Below, in pieces: positions 1 through 10,191 of a stretch of DNA of 64,000 nt (position 1 is its first letter; each line of letters opens with the position of its first letter). Under the pieces are notes generated by a model. That model had not been told where the DNA came from, made no database searches, and saw nothing but the letters and a program-made list of their open reading frames with translations. This DNA comes from Agaricus subrufescens (Eukaryota > Basidiomycota > Agaricomycetes > Agaricales > Agaricaceae). A program made the position numbers and the translations under genes. The stretch lies in NCBI GenBank assembly GCA_029945375.1, contig CM057057.1, positions 3,534,001 to 3,598,000 on the forward strand, given 5' to 3'.

Positions 1-643
1 TAGTAGCCAAGGTTCTGTAGTGGTTTGATCCTGACCGATGATGCAGGGACGCGGATGTAATTATGAAAGAGTGCTTGGAATTCAAGGTCGCGAGGACTCT
101 CAGACGGATTGTAGACATGAAGATCGGTGTTGAGCTGATGCTCCGATAGGGTGACAACGTAGGCAAGCTGGAAACCTTGTTCAAATTTCGAGGCGATCTG
201 AGGGTTAGGGCCCAGATCTAATGAAGCAAGCTTCGAGTCAATAAGCTTGCTCCATTGCAGAGAGAGATTCGTACTAACTGAGGCGAATGGAAACAGCGGC
301 ATCGCTATCAAGTACGATAGCCTCAAAGGACCACCTTTCGCTCCTGGCAAAGCCGTGCTGGGAGAGTTTCATATGATCGGGATGAGTGGGAGCCCCAAAG
401 CAAGGGAAAACAACAGGTATACCGCCCCGGACAGGCTTCGAGCCATCCAGTAACGCATTGGCGGACACAAAGAGTCTTTCGGCGCCTTGAACTTTCCAGG
501 ATATTACGGTAGCGCCATAATACAGAATCTCTGCGGTGGCACCCTATCACAAACGCTCAGATCAGATCCAGGACTTGCGATTGCAAGCAATATACCTTTG
601 GGTGTCTGAGTACGACTCTATCTTCCAATCGGTCGACCGGCAT
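1..643 (-). CDS. Glucose-6-phosphate 1-epimerase (hexose-6-phosphate mutarotase), 3' part cut by window edge
   Basis: Exons on the minus strand: 643-596, 543-279 and 217-1, the last running off the left edge in frame. The start MPVDRLE gives the usual short N-terminus before the exon junction K|GATAEILYYGATVISW. Family hallmarks are ERLFVSANA, GGIPVVFPCFG, KLSQHGFARSERW and FQLAYVVTLSEH, typical of fungal YMR099C-type mutarotases, which interconvert alpha and beta glucose-6-phosphate in the cytosol. Introns are 52 and 61 bp and restore the frame exactly; an in-frame stop shortly after VSIRL shows the second intron is needed. It is divergent from the PP2A gene (start 855), with 211 bp between start codons, so the two probably share a promoter. 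The catalytic C-terminal half lies outside the window. Confidence 0.92.
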
Positions 644-854
644 GATTAAACCTGATTAAAACAGGGGACACAAGAGTTACGCCGTGTCTTGGACCCCAGC
701 ACGTGACCACACCAAAGAAGCTGTGAGTTAGCGCCTTGGAATGCTCGACTCAATCCTTCACGTATCACGGCACACCCCATCAAAACACTACCGCGTCAGA
801 CCTCCTCCACGGAACGGCAACCCCATTCAGAGTACCTAGTATCTCAAGGGCAAG

Positions 855-2999
855 ATGGATCCATCGATGGGTATAGAACAGGTGTGCTTCCACCCCCTGC
901 GAGATCATCACCGCATTCAACTCACGACCTACCTCAGATTGCCCCGATCGCCATGCTCATGGATGAGCTACGCTCGGAGGACGTCCAGCTCCGTCTGAAT
1001 GCGATCCATAGTCTCCCCACAATAGCACTGGCGTTGGGTGCCGATCGCGCACGGGACGAGTTGATGTCTTTTCTCCAGGATTCTGTTGATGATGAAGATG
1101 AAGTCCTTCTAGCTCTTGCGGAAGAGTTGGGCAAAAGTTTCGAGGAATACGTGGGAGGCAAGGAATATGCCCATGTTATTCTAGGTCCGCTAGAAAATCT
1201 CTCAGCCGTGGAAGAAACCCTCGTACGCGATAAGGTACGCGGTTCATTTGTGCCCATCATGCGCTTTCTGAATGCCTTCCTAGGCTGCCGAGTCGATAAC
1301 GAAAGTAGCGGAAGTGTTATCTCAGAGCCAAGTCGAACAATACTACATACCTCTTCTAAAACGACTCTCCTCTGGCGAATGGTTTACGTCACGGACTTCT
1401 GCTGCTGCCCTCTATGCTCCGGTTTACGCCAAGGTCTCTTCCGGTATTCAAGACGATTTGCGTAAAGCATATGCTGCACTCGGTGCAGATGATACACCCA
1501 TGGTTCGCAGAGCGGCTGCAAAATCTTTCGGGGTCAGTTTTCTTCTAGATCAGGTTTCCAAGCTGACCAGCTCTGCAGCCTCTCCTCAAACAGTATTCAC
1601 AGCAACATATCATCTCTGAGGGCCTACAAGTTTATAGACGGTTGCAAGCTGACGATCAGGACTCCGTCCGACTGTTGACTGTTGAGGACCTTATTGTCAT
1701 CGCATCTAAGCTCTCTTCGTCTGAGGTCAAGGATCTCTTGCTCAAGCAGATCAGGCAAAGTATCGGCGATAAGAGTTGGCGAGTGCGATACATGGCAGCG
1801 AGCCATTTCAATGAGGTAGATGTCGCTCTTTAATTGATTCCATACGAACTTGGAATTCAAAAGGCATTTCAAAGCTTGCAGAGGCTGTTGGGACAGAACT
1901 GGTTCGGGAAGAATTGCTTGGCCAGTACGTTCAACTTCTGAAAGATAATGAGGCCGAAGTACGAACTGCTGCTGCCACACAAATACCAGGTGAGTTGAGT
2001 TGTATAAAATGGCCACATAGCTGAATAATTTCTATAGGCTTCTCTAAGCTACTTGATAGGGAGGTAATCTTGGCCAGAATCATCCCCTGTGTTAGAGACT
2101 TATCACAAGACGCTTCTCAACACGTTCGCGCGGCCTTAGCTAACCAGATTCATGGCCTTGCGCCATTATTGAATCGAGAACCTACTATCGAACATCTCCT
2201 CCCTCTGTTCCTGCATCTCTTGAAAGATGATTTCTCTGAAGTCCGATTGAATATCATCAGTAAACTTGAAACAATCAGCAATGGTATGTTTCGTTGCTTA
2301 CGTACCGTTTAGTCACTGATGTATTCATTATTCCAGTAATCGGCATCGAGCTCCTTTCTGAAAGCTTACTTCCAGCTATCATGGAGCTGGCAGAAGACAA
2401 ATCTTGGCGAGTGCGACAAGCCATTATTCAGTACATCCCTCTTCTTGCCACCCAATTTGGTAAACCATTTTTCGACGAGGAACTAGGAAACCTGTGCATG
2501 TCATGGTTGGGCGACTCTGTTTACAGCATTCGGGAAGCCGCGATCGTCAATCTGAAAAGACTGATTGAAGTTTTCGGCGTCGAATGGGCACGAACATCCA
2601 TCATACCCAAGGTGATTGGTATGGGATCCCACCCGAGCTTCCTTTTCAGAATGACAACTGTCCAAGCCATTACTGTATGTTATCCGAGATCATCTTCTTT
2701 CTGAATCAGACTTAGCCGTTGTCCAGACAATTTCACCCTCTCTGTCACTCGAGATCATTCGAGCCGACATTATTCTCCCACTCCAAGACCTATCAAAGGA
2801 TCACATCCCTAATATCCGTTTTAATGTGGCGAAATGCCTGGAGGTGATGGCCACATCTTTCAACTCTACTCCCGGAGGTCGCCAATTTGTTCAAGAATAC
2901 ATCCTCCCTGCTCTAGAACGGCAGAAAGATGATGCTGATGCAGACGTCCGGTATTTTGCCTCCCGCGCGCTACAGAAAGCTCTCCCCGCAGATTCTTGA
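855..2999 (+). CDS. TPD3: PP2A scaffold subunit A (PR65), HEAT-repeat protein
   Basis: Exons 855-881, 938-1234, 1284-1532, 1579-1815, 1875-1989, 2038-2283, 2337-2674 and 2727-2999 give 593 residues (human PR65 has 589). The product is an array of HEAT repeats, visible as repeated blocks ending in VR or WRVR (for example [10 protein letters not shown] and [10 protein letters not shown]), and holds the catalytic and B subunits of protein phosphatase 2[17 protein letters not shown] and the [13 protein letters not shown] region match the conserved first two repeats. The first exon (MDPSMGIEQ) is inferred: the 882-937 intron has a GTGTGC donor and is the solution found that gives an ATG and the expected N-terminal length; otherwise the first in-frame ATG is at 953. 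All phases close. This end is the least certain part. Confidence 0.93.
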
Positions 3000-3715
3000 A
3001 GGCACGATATCACAAAGATAGCGCTACGGTATATATTTGTCGCTCAGGCAGGTAGAATTGGCTGACAAGTTTTATCAATACTTTGTGTCATTGTGTCCAT
3101 GACAATCAGGTGTCATTAACTACACTCAAACCTCCAGTAATTGTAAGTTTTCATCTGGGCCTATAGCATGGGTTGAAGGTTTCCAATGTCCGCGGGATCT
3201 TGTTAAATAGATAAACCTATTAGCTATGTCGCCTGGACTGTTCCTGGGATTCAAACCTACTGTATTTCCACCACGTTCTGTTTAGTTGTCCGTCCCCTAT
3301 CAACGTCTGACATCTCTTCGGCCTTGGCGGTTGGACCCTGAGTACTGAGTGCTCGCTTATTTTTGGAATCTGTCTGAAACATATACCAATCGAGTAGCCA
3401 GAAAAATTAACCTGACAACGGGGGCTCAACGAGACACATCCCAATTTTAAACTCTAGAGGCTGCACCAGGGCTGCACTCCTGATGCATGTTGAAGGATCT
3501 GAATCATCTGATCCCGAATGTCTTGCTTATAAACCGGCTATGAGAATATTCAACATTGTTTTGACTCCGATCGCTAAATACAAACAACCGAGGGGGTATA
3601 TAAAGATGGTTTCCCTGCATAACACCCGATATTTTCCACCCTTGGAACTTCCATTCATTGTGTTATAGCTATTATAGCTCCTGTCGCTCATTTTCTATAT
3701 TTCTGAACCGTAAAA
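3000..3715. other. Intergenic stretch between PP2A-A and the Cys-rich secreted protein
   Basis: I see no supported gene here. It holds the 3' end of the PP2A transcript and the promoter of the next gene, including a TATA box near 3597. Short open frames on both strands have no recognisable content. Confidence 0.6.
3597..3604 (+). promoter_or_regulatory. TATA box of the Cys-rich secreted protein gene
   Basis: TATATAAA follows a G run and lies about 112 bp before the ATG at 3716. A strong TATA box is unusual among the genes of this window and suggests regulated, possibly high-level, expression. Confidence 0.55.
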
Positions 3716-4270
3716 ATGCGCTTTCAAAGCACCCTCATCGCGTTATCAGCCCTCCTGCCTTTCGTTGCATCAGCCTACATTCCTAGCGACAGCTGCAAAT
3801 CCAACGAATTCTGGTGAGTCATTTTCTAGTGGATCCCATATTTCAGAACAACTACTCATTACTGGACTAGGTGGACCGGTAAAGATTGCTGCTTACCCCA
3901 CGGGGGACCTCCTGCCCCTCCTCCACCCCCTCCGGGTACGCAGTGCCCTCCCAGCGGTTTCTACTGGCACAAAGACAAGGGCTGTTGTGCTCCCAATCAC
4001 CCCCCTCAGCCGAACGGTCCCCCGCCGCAGTGTGGCCCAGGCCATCAGTGGTATAAAGCACTCCATTATTGTGTGCCTAACCCTCATCCCACTCCTACTA
4101 TGAGTACACACAAACCGTCTCCTACTCCTCCCGGTCCTCCTAAGCCATATGGAGGCAATGGCTACGGTGATGACAATGGCCACGGTCAGGGCAATGGTTA
4201 CGGTCACGGAAACGGTCAGGGAAATGGGTACGACATCGGGAATGGGCATGACAATGGACACGGCTACTGA
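3716..4270 (+). CDS. Small secreted Cys/Pro-rich protein with three C-W-CC modules and a G/N/H tail
   Basis: Exons 3716-3813 and 3871-4270 encode 165 residues. Residues 1-20 form a signal peptide (hydrophobic core, ending FVASA). The mature part holds three copies of a C-x(5,6)-W-x(4,5)-C-(C) module: CKSNEFWWTGKDCC, then CPPSGFYWHKDKGCC, then CGPGHQWYKALHYC, separated by proline runs. The last 40 or so residues are almost only Gly, Asn, His, Asp, Tyr and Gln in a short repeat (NGYG, NGHG, GNGQ). I do not recognise a named family, but similar short proline- and CC-rich secreted proteins are common in Agaricomycetes. A wall or extracellular role is inferred from the signal peptide. The intron is 57 bp and splits Trp33, giving the WW pair. 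Confidence 0.8.
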
Positions 4271-4647
4271 AGCCGTGGTGGGGATTTTTGAAAATCCCCC
4301 CTTATTTGTCCATGACCCGCCACGGGAGACTTTCTGTTATCGCTTTCGATAGGACTCAGTTATTGTATGGACATAATATGGTCTCTACTTAGTGTATTTT
4401 CGGAAGCTAGGTGTACTTGATCATATCGACTCTGCCAACTTTTTTTCGGGAGTACTATATATATATCATCTGTTCTAATCTTAGACACAGGAGTCACCTG
4501 ACATGCACGAGCCAAAGGTTAGCAAATAATGGTCATTCTGAGATCTCCATAAAAGGTGAAGCGCGATGTTTGCAAGGGTTCTTGGGACGGGCTTTTTACT
4601 CTTTGTTTCACAACTCCGAATCGTCTACCGGCTACCCTCACTTCTAG

Positions 4648-5442
4648 ATGTTGACTGGTGTCAAAATTCTGTTCACTATGGGCTATCTCTTTCTGGCGGG
4701 CCTTTCTTTGGACTCCTTTGTGGTAGCCTCGCCATTGGTTGTTCCACATTACTCACGCCTCGATAATGATCGTCACTCTCTGGGTCGTAGTCTAGTTTCT
4801 CGAACGCCTCAGATCTTAACTGCCTCGGACCTCGGCAAACGGGACCTGCTGAATTTCGAACCGCGGGATGCATACAGTACTCTCCTTGGACATTATCAGG
4901 ATGTGCTGGCTTCGTCTCAGCAACTGTGTGCGTGCGGGCTACGCTGATTTTGGTCTACCCCTAATACCTCACACCAGCCGCGTTGTCTCGGGGTTCTTCG
5001 GTCGCGCAAGGTGCTGTCATTGGAAATTTGACTGCGTACAGGAGCAGTATATCGGGATTTCAATCTGCCCTTGCATACTTGGGACGCGACAAAGGACTGG
5101 CCAACTACAATAGGAATGACAATCTCGAAACTCTACTCAAGGACCTCATAAATCTTCACAAAAACACACTATCTTATATTGATGACGTTGTCTATCAGCT
5201 TCCGGTGGTTGGCCCTATGCTCGGACCCAGTGAGCTCAAATTGCTGCGCATATATCTTGTGAGGCTGATAACTTTCAGTTGTTTATGATATAAAATGTAT
5301 TCTGGACGAAGTTCTGGACGCTGTAGAAAACATCAGTGACGGTTTGCTCAACGTCCTTGATCCCCTCCTATTACAAATTGTACAGGACACCCTCCTATCG
5401 GCTTGTGGTCTTGGTCTTTCAATTCTAGGAATTTGTACCTGA
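4648..5442 (+). CDS. Predicted secreted protein of unknown function, 231 aa
   Basis: Exons 4648-4927, 4978-5229 and 5279-5442. The N-terminus has a long hydrophobic segment (residues 4-31, LFTMGYLFLAGLSL and following), so a signal peptide is likely. The middle is alpha-helical, with a spacer such as GLANYNRNDNLETLLKDLI. The C-terminus is hydrophobic and Cys-containing (LLSACGLGLSILGICT), possibly a membrane anchor. Donors are GTGCGT and GTGAGC; other choices break the frame. A CATAAAAG element at 4548-4555 could be its TATA box. It lies in tandem after the Cys-rich secreted gene, so the two form a small secreted-protein pair. No family was recognised. Confidence 0.72.
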
Positions 5443-5876
5443 ATTGCCTTCGCTATCCCCCATACAATTAATATCCATCCGCGGACTCACACGCACCTAC
5501 GCAATCCGCTCTTTCAGTTGTTTTTGTGATAAGATGTATTATTCACCCGTCGCATACCATTCATATTTACTAATTCATGTACTATCGAGTCTAGTTGTAC
5601 CTAAGCCTTATTGACAATAACATTTTAAAGGATGATTTAAGGACTTCACGATTCCTTCACGATCCCAACTCTGGCGCTGGTTCCAGGCTTTATAGTCGAG
5701 TCACGTGATCAGGAGCGAGTCGGCAACAGCCGTGAAAACTGTATAGCATTTACAGCCACACCTGGTCGTCAAACAAGGTGACCACATCGACGACCTCAAG
5801 AGCAAGGTGCGTTTGCTGTATTAGCATCAAATCTCATCTTGCTAATTTTTGGTTACAGAGTCATTAACAGGTCACG
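5443..5876. other. Intergenic stretch and eS24 5' leader
   Basis: No gene is supported. The last part is the leader of eS24, including a probable 5'-UTR intron at about 5807-5858 (GTGCGT...TTACAG). Confidence 0.55.
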
Positions 5877-6471
5877 ATGGTGAGTCGCTAATGGCTTATT
5901 ATGAACATCGTGAACGGTGGGGTTGGGACAATGGGGGCTGATCTATCAAATTCCAGGCCGATGCTACGCCTATAACGTTAAGAACGCGCAAGTTCATCAC
6001 CAACCGACTTCTATCGCGCCGTCAGTTCGTTGTGGAAGTACTTCATCCTGGTCGTGCCAATGTCTCCAAAACCGAGCTCTCTGAGAAGCTCGCAACTCTA
6101 TACAAGACCGACAAAAATCGCGTGGTCACTTTCGGACTACGAACACATTTTGGTGGAGGCAGGAGCACTGGCTTTGCCCTGATCTACGATAGTGAAGCCG
6201 CTCAGAAGATGATGGAACCAAAGCACCGACTCATTCGGGTGCGTTTACTATGACGATCTACTGGAATGTGAGGGCTGATCGTGGTTTAGGCGGGGCTCAA
6301 ACCGAAGGTGGACAAACCCTCTCGCAAACTACGGAAAGAGCGCAAGAACCGTGCCAAAAAGGTATTATTGATTGTTCTTGGTCCTTGCGCATGCGCTCAT
6401 ATTCTCTTTCTCCAAAGCTCCGCGGTACCAAAAAGGTCAAGGCTGCCGAGCCACCGAAGAAGGGCAAATAG
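5877..6471 (+). CDS. RPS24: 40S ribosomal protein eS24
   Basis: Exons 5877-5879 (only the ATG), 5957-6238, 6290-6361 and 6418-6471; 136 residues. The protein reads [20 protein letters not shown] and contains [12 protein letters not shown] and [20 protein letters not shown], a nearly complete match to eS24 of the small ribosomal subunit. The first intron directly follows the start codon, a common arrangement in fungal ribosomal protein genes. The basic tail ([13 protein letters not shown]) is typical. Convergent with ARP1, whose stop codon is 267 bp away. Confidence 0.97.
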
Positions 6472-6738
6472 GCGGTTGGCACCGTGGTTCGGTGTTTCGT
6501 ATATTATGACCCCGCATGTATTCCATGGTCAATACTTCTCAGTATCATCTCTTCGAGTATGCTCTCTTATCGCAAATCACCATGAATATCATCCACATGC
6601 AGAATTATGGATACTCGTAATAATGCCCGTAAGTATTGCGAAGACTAGGTAATAGATGTGCGCACGGAGGTATTAAGCAAGTTTATGATTAACGCAGAAA
6701 TTTGAGGGGTATAACTAGTATATTGCACTTATACGGCT

Positions 6739-8303
6739 TTAGAACCCGGCCTTTTTATGAATGATGTCTGGATCCTCTTGGTACTCCTCGGCTGAAACCC
6801 ACATCTAGAGAGCATGTTATTCTGGGCACAAATGCCGAGAATGGCTAAATTCGAGATACCTTTTTGAAAGTGTTGAGGCCGGCCAGGATAGACCCGCCTA
6901 TCCAAGTAGAGTATTTACGCTCAGGTGGCGCATAGATCTTGATCTTGATATCTTTGAGGGCGAGCTTTTTGACTTCGTTGAGGAGACGGTCACCGAATCC
7001 TAAAATCAAGGAATGAGAGGACGAAGTATAAAAGGGGGATCATAGTCTACCTCTGCACAAAGTACTGCCACCACTAAGAACGATATTGGAGAACAAGCTC
7101 TTACGAAGGTCTAGATCAACACGATGAATCGAGTCAACGATGACTTGATGAACACCAGCATACTCCTGCCCGATCAGCTCGGGGTTGAACAAGATTTCTG
7201 GCGCACGAAAACGCTCAGGACCAAGCTTTCGAGCTTTATTCAAATCAAGCTTACAAGAAACTTTGTGAAGGGACGTACTTGGACGATATTTCCATCAGGG
7301 AGAGTAAATTGCTCGAAGCGACCAAGAGACTCCTTTTCTTCTTTCGAGGGGCTAATGGCGATATAGCAACACTTTTCCTTCATTGTTCTGACGACTTCGC
7401 GCTCTGCCGTCGTGTGAAGATGATGGCCTGCTTTTCGCAGAAGAAGTTGCAAGTGGTCAGTGACGTCTCTAATATTGATCGTTAGCATGGGAAGACCAGT
7501 AATTAAACCATCTCACCTTCCAGCAATGTCGATACGACGAATAGCGTGTGGCATCGAGAAGCCTTCAAAGACAGGGACGGCGTGTGTGACACCATCGCCT
7601 GAATCAAGAACAATACCGGTTGTTCGACCAGACGCATAACTGTAAACGCGGGAAACAGGTGAGTTCATAATGTAAACTTGTACTGCGCCAGTGAAGAACG
7701 GACAGCGACAGTACAGCCTGGACGGAGGTGAAAAGAGCCGGCACGTTGAAGGTATCAAAGAGTATCTGAGCAGCAACATCCCTGTTACTTCGAGGGTTGA
7801 GGGGAGCCTCGGTGAGAAGCACGGGATGCTACAAGATGTTGAGGATTGTTAACAGGTGAAAGGGACACGATGAAAGCAGCACCTCTTCACTTGGGGTTGC
7901 GAGTTCCTCAGCATAGATCCAATTCCAAATCTTCTCCATATCGTCCCAATCAGTTACGATGCCGTGTTCCATTGGATATTTAATCTTGAGAAGACCACGA
8001 TATTCTTGGGCTCGGCGACCGATGAACGTATCGCCCTCGAGGGCACCGGCCATTACGCGTGTATGCTTAGGCCGACCAACACTAATGACCGGTCATTTCA
8101 GAAAGTCGGGTCACTACGAGAGGGCGCACAATGAGGGGAAAAAACAGTTGGGTCGATCCTGACCAGCAAAGCCAGCCTTGATGGTGCCCGAGCCCTAGCA
8201 GCATTTGGTGAGTTTGCTGGGAAACGAGAGTGGATAGGGTGCGACTGACATTGTCTATGACGACGGGCTGGTTGGTGAGGACATTGTCGAATTCTGCGGA
8301 CAT
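6739..8303 (-). CDS. ARP1: Actin-related protein 1 (centractin), dynactin filament subunit
   Basis: Nine exons on the minus strand: 8303-8250, 8194-8130, 8081-7883, 7828-7704, 7639-7517, 7468-7279, 7225-7051, 6999-6860 and 6804-6739; 378 residues. The start [18 protein letters not shown], the nucleotide-binding motifs [11 protein letters not shown] and DSGDGVTH, and [15 protein letters not shown] are actin-fold signatures. [24 protein letters not shown]-like [10 protein letters not shown] and the end [11 protein letters not shown] match centractin rather than conventional actin. It forms the short filament of dynactin that links dynein to cargo and nuclei. Its start codon is 76 bp from the divergent membrane-protein gene at 8380. 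Every intron keeps phase. Confidence 0.95.
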
Positions 8304-8379
8304 GCAAGGATGTGGTGGAGGAAGGACGCGACGGTGGGAGAGACGCGACTGGAGCACCTGCCGCTTCCAGTCTCCCTCC

Positions 8380-9143
8380 ATGCGTCCCTCCTCCCTCCCC
8401 CTCCTCTTCCTCCCTCTCCTACTGCTCGCCGTGAGTCGCTTCCCGCTGTGCTGCATCTATCTCACACCCTCGCAGAGTGCCACTTCTGCGGCGTTTAATA
8501 AATGGGAGGCCACCAACTTTTGCAAATGTATCCCTGTTCCTGGTCTCTGTGCTACACCCTTCTTATCGGCCACACCCCCCAGGCATATGTTTCCAGACCA
8601 ACTCCACTATTCTTCATCTCGATCTTCCGGACAACCCTGCACAGCCCTGCCTGTCCTGCACCAAAAAGTGGTGTCTTAACCAGAATCTGCCTATCTGCGC
8701 AGGTGCCTCATTAGGCGACACAAACCCCGATACTGCTACCGGCAAAGAAGGAGATGTCGAGGCCAGATGTTTCCGTGCGCAGCCCTATCCATGAAGTTTC
8801 ATTCAGCCTCTAACAGTACACAGAGCGCGACTCTCCCCGGGACCAACTTGTCGTCACACTTTTTCTACTCACAGTTTTTGGCCTTCTTCTCGTTGCTGGA
8901 ATCAAAAACCGCATTGCCAAAATAGGTCCAGTCTCCGAACTGCCATGGCAAAATGGGCGGCGATGGCTGGAGGTAGGACTTTGTTTAGATTGCAGCAAAC
9001 GTGTGCTGAAATAATCTCAGGAGACATTCGCTGCTGGAAGACCAAGAGAACGGTACAGCCTGGGCCAAATCCGCCGAGGATCAGACTATGAGAGGCTCGG
9101 GGAAGCGACTCGTGGCGATAACGATAGACCTTTCCGCTCATGA
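8380..9143 (+). CDS. Small type I membrane protein with Cys-rich luminal domain, 188 aa
   Basis: Exons 8380-8430, 8476-8527, 8583-8774, 8824-8972 and 9021-9143. Residues 1-17 are a strong signal peptide (MRPSSLPLLFLPLLLLA). A Cys-rich stretch follows (NFCKCICFQTN, PCLSCTKKWCLNQ, LPICAG), then the block GDTNPDTATGKEGDVEARCF, one transmembrane helix (VVTLFLLTVFGLLLVAG) and a short basic cytosolic tail ending RPFRS. I believe this is a conserved fungal family but cannot name it. The function is unknown; the topology points to the ER or cell surface. Paired Cys residues suggest disulfides. It is divergent from ARP1 with very close start codons. Confidence 0.85.
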
Positions 9144-9245
9144 GATACCATGTACTATATTTCTTTTACGAGACCCCGTGTGAACACACCCTACCCAGAG
9201 CCGCTACTGCGTGGCAATACTCCGTCCGCTGAAACCAGCAACAGC

Positions 9246-9661
9246 ATGGGTTCCCTTTGTTCAAAGTCTAGCAATCACCAGGGTGGTCATGTCGTATTGG
9301 GTACTTCAAATACTACCGGTGGGGATCCTACCAATAGAAATGTTACCGGTGGAGGTGCTCCAACGTCTGGTCGCGATCCTCGAACAGCGGCAGCGGAAGC
9401 TGCAGAACGTCGCATGCAGGCCGTCAGTCTTTAAGCATTCATTCTTGCTTCTTTTCTCGAACACTCCAGCAGGCCCAGCAACGGGGAACCAACGCATCGA
9501 ATCCCAAAGCAGGGCAGCTTGCTGCCAAGGTTGCGCGACAGAACGCCAAAGGCTATGCCGAGCCTCAGCAGCCAGAACGTCTGGTGGTGAGCCCTATCTG
9601 ATACATCCTTCCTACAACTAGTACTGATCTGTAACACGGCGCTCATATGAAGTGGGATTAA
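9246..9661 (+). CDS. SVIP-like small Cdc48/p97-interacting protein, probably N-myristoylated (100 aa)
   Basis: Exons 9246-9422, 9470-9586 and 9653-9661; the last codes only W-D-stop. MGSLCSK is a good N-myristoylation start (Gly2) with a nearby Cys5 for palmitoylation. Residues 46-56, RTAAAEAAERR, exactly fit the VCP-interacting motif R-x5-A-A-x2-R known from SVIP, gp78 and others. The rest is low-complexity Gly/Asn/Thr, then a basic QLAAKVARQNAKG helix and the end ERLVWD. Family knowledge says such proteins tether and inhibit p97/Cdc48 at membranes; here that is inference from the motif and acyl signal. The 3-codon last exon is supported by the GTGAGC donor and AAG acceptor. Without it the frame would stop 3 codons later. 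Confidence 0.78.
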
Positions 9662-9846
9662 TGCTTCCCCATGTTTTTCCTGTCTTCTGCCCACTGCAGT
9701 CCAGTCGCACGCGCCCTTTCCCGCACCTCGAGGTGCTGTTTCTTTGCTTCCTGCACTGAATTATACCATTTCCGGCCGCGTGTTCTTGCAGGACCCCACT
9801 CCTGGGATTCATGTGATGGAAGACTCTTGGTATGGTTATCAGACAT
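9658..9846 (-). CDS. Possible small protein, 62 aa, hypothetical
   Basis: An uninterrupted frame from an ATG, MSDNHTKSL, with a charged helical composition (WYNSVQEAKKQH, ERARATGLQW). I recognise no family. Its stop codon overlaps the stop of the SVIP-like gene on the other strand: the palindromic bases TTAA supply both. The Trp-containing amphipathic pattern looks protein-like, but the length and antisense position make it uncertain. Confidence 0.4.
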   Translation of the reverse strand: MSDNHTKSLPSHESQEWGPARTRGRKWYNSVQEAKKQHLEVRERARATGLQWAEDRKNMGKH

Positions 9847-9849
9847 GAC

Positions 9850-10191
9850 ATTAGATCCGATAGACTACTCCTTGAAGGGAAATGTCCATTGAGGAATTGG
9901 TTGTGCGTTAGCTTTGGAGTTTGAAATTGACATCAGGAACATTTTGTGACCGTAGAGCTGAAAGTCGCCTTCTCGATTTCAATTGACCCTGCTGTGTTAC
10001 GAGGAGGGTAGTAGTAGTATGCATGTCACCTCGAGGGGCTTGTGCAGGGCTCCAATGAATAAGATTTACCTTACAGGATTTCATTTTTTTATTTTTAAGT
10101 ACATGATCGTGGGACGCCGCATCATACTCAACACCGTCCGTCACCTGAAGCCAACTTTACCACCGTCTATATCATTTCAGTTTTCAGGCGC
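9850..10191. other. Intergenic, GPI2 upstream region
   Basis: No gene is supported. It contains the promoter and leader of GPI2 and a T-rich tract near 10083. Confidence 0.5.

Noticed and set aside
3220..3444. 74-codon minus-strand frame in the 3.0-3.7 kb gap
   Set aside because: No conserved motif, and it overlaps the promoter side of the next gene.
6239..6289. Intronic C/D-box snoRNA in eS24
   Set aside because: Box-C-like ATGACGA and box-D-like CTGA occur, but the 51-bp intron is too short for a snoRNA and there are no flanking stems.
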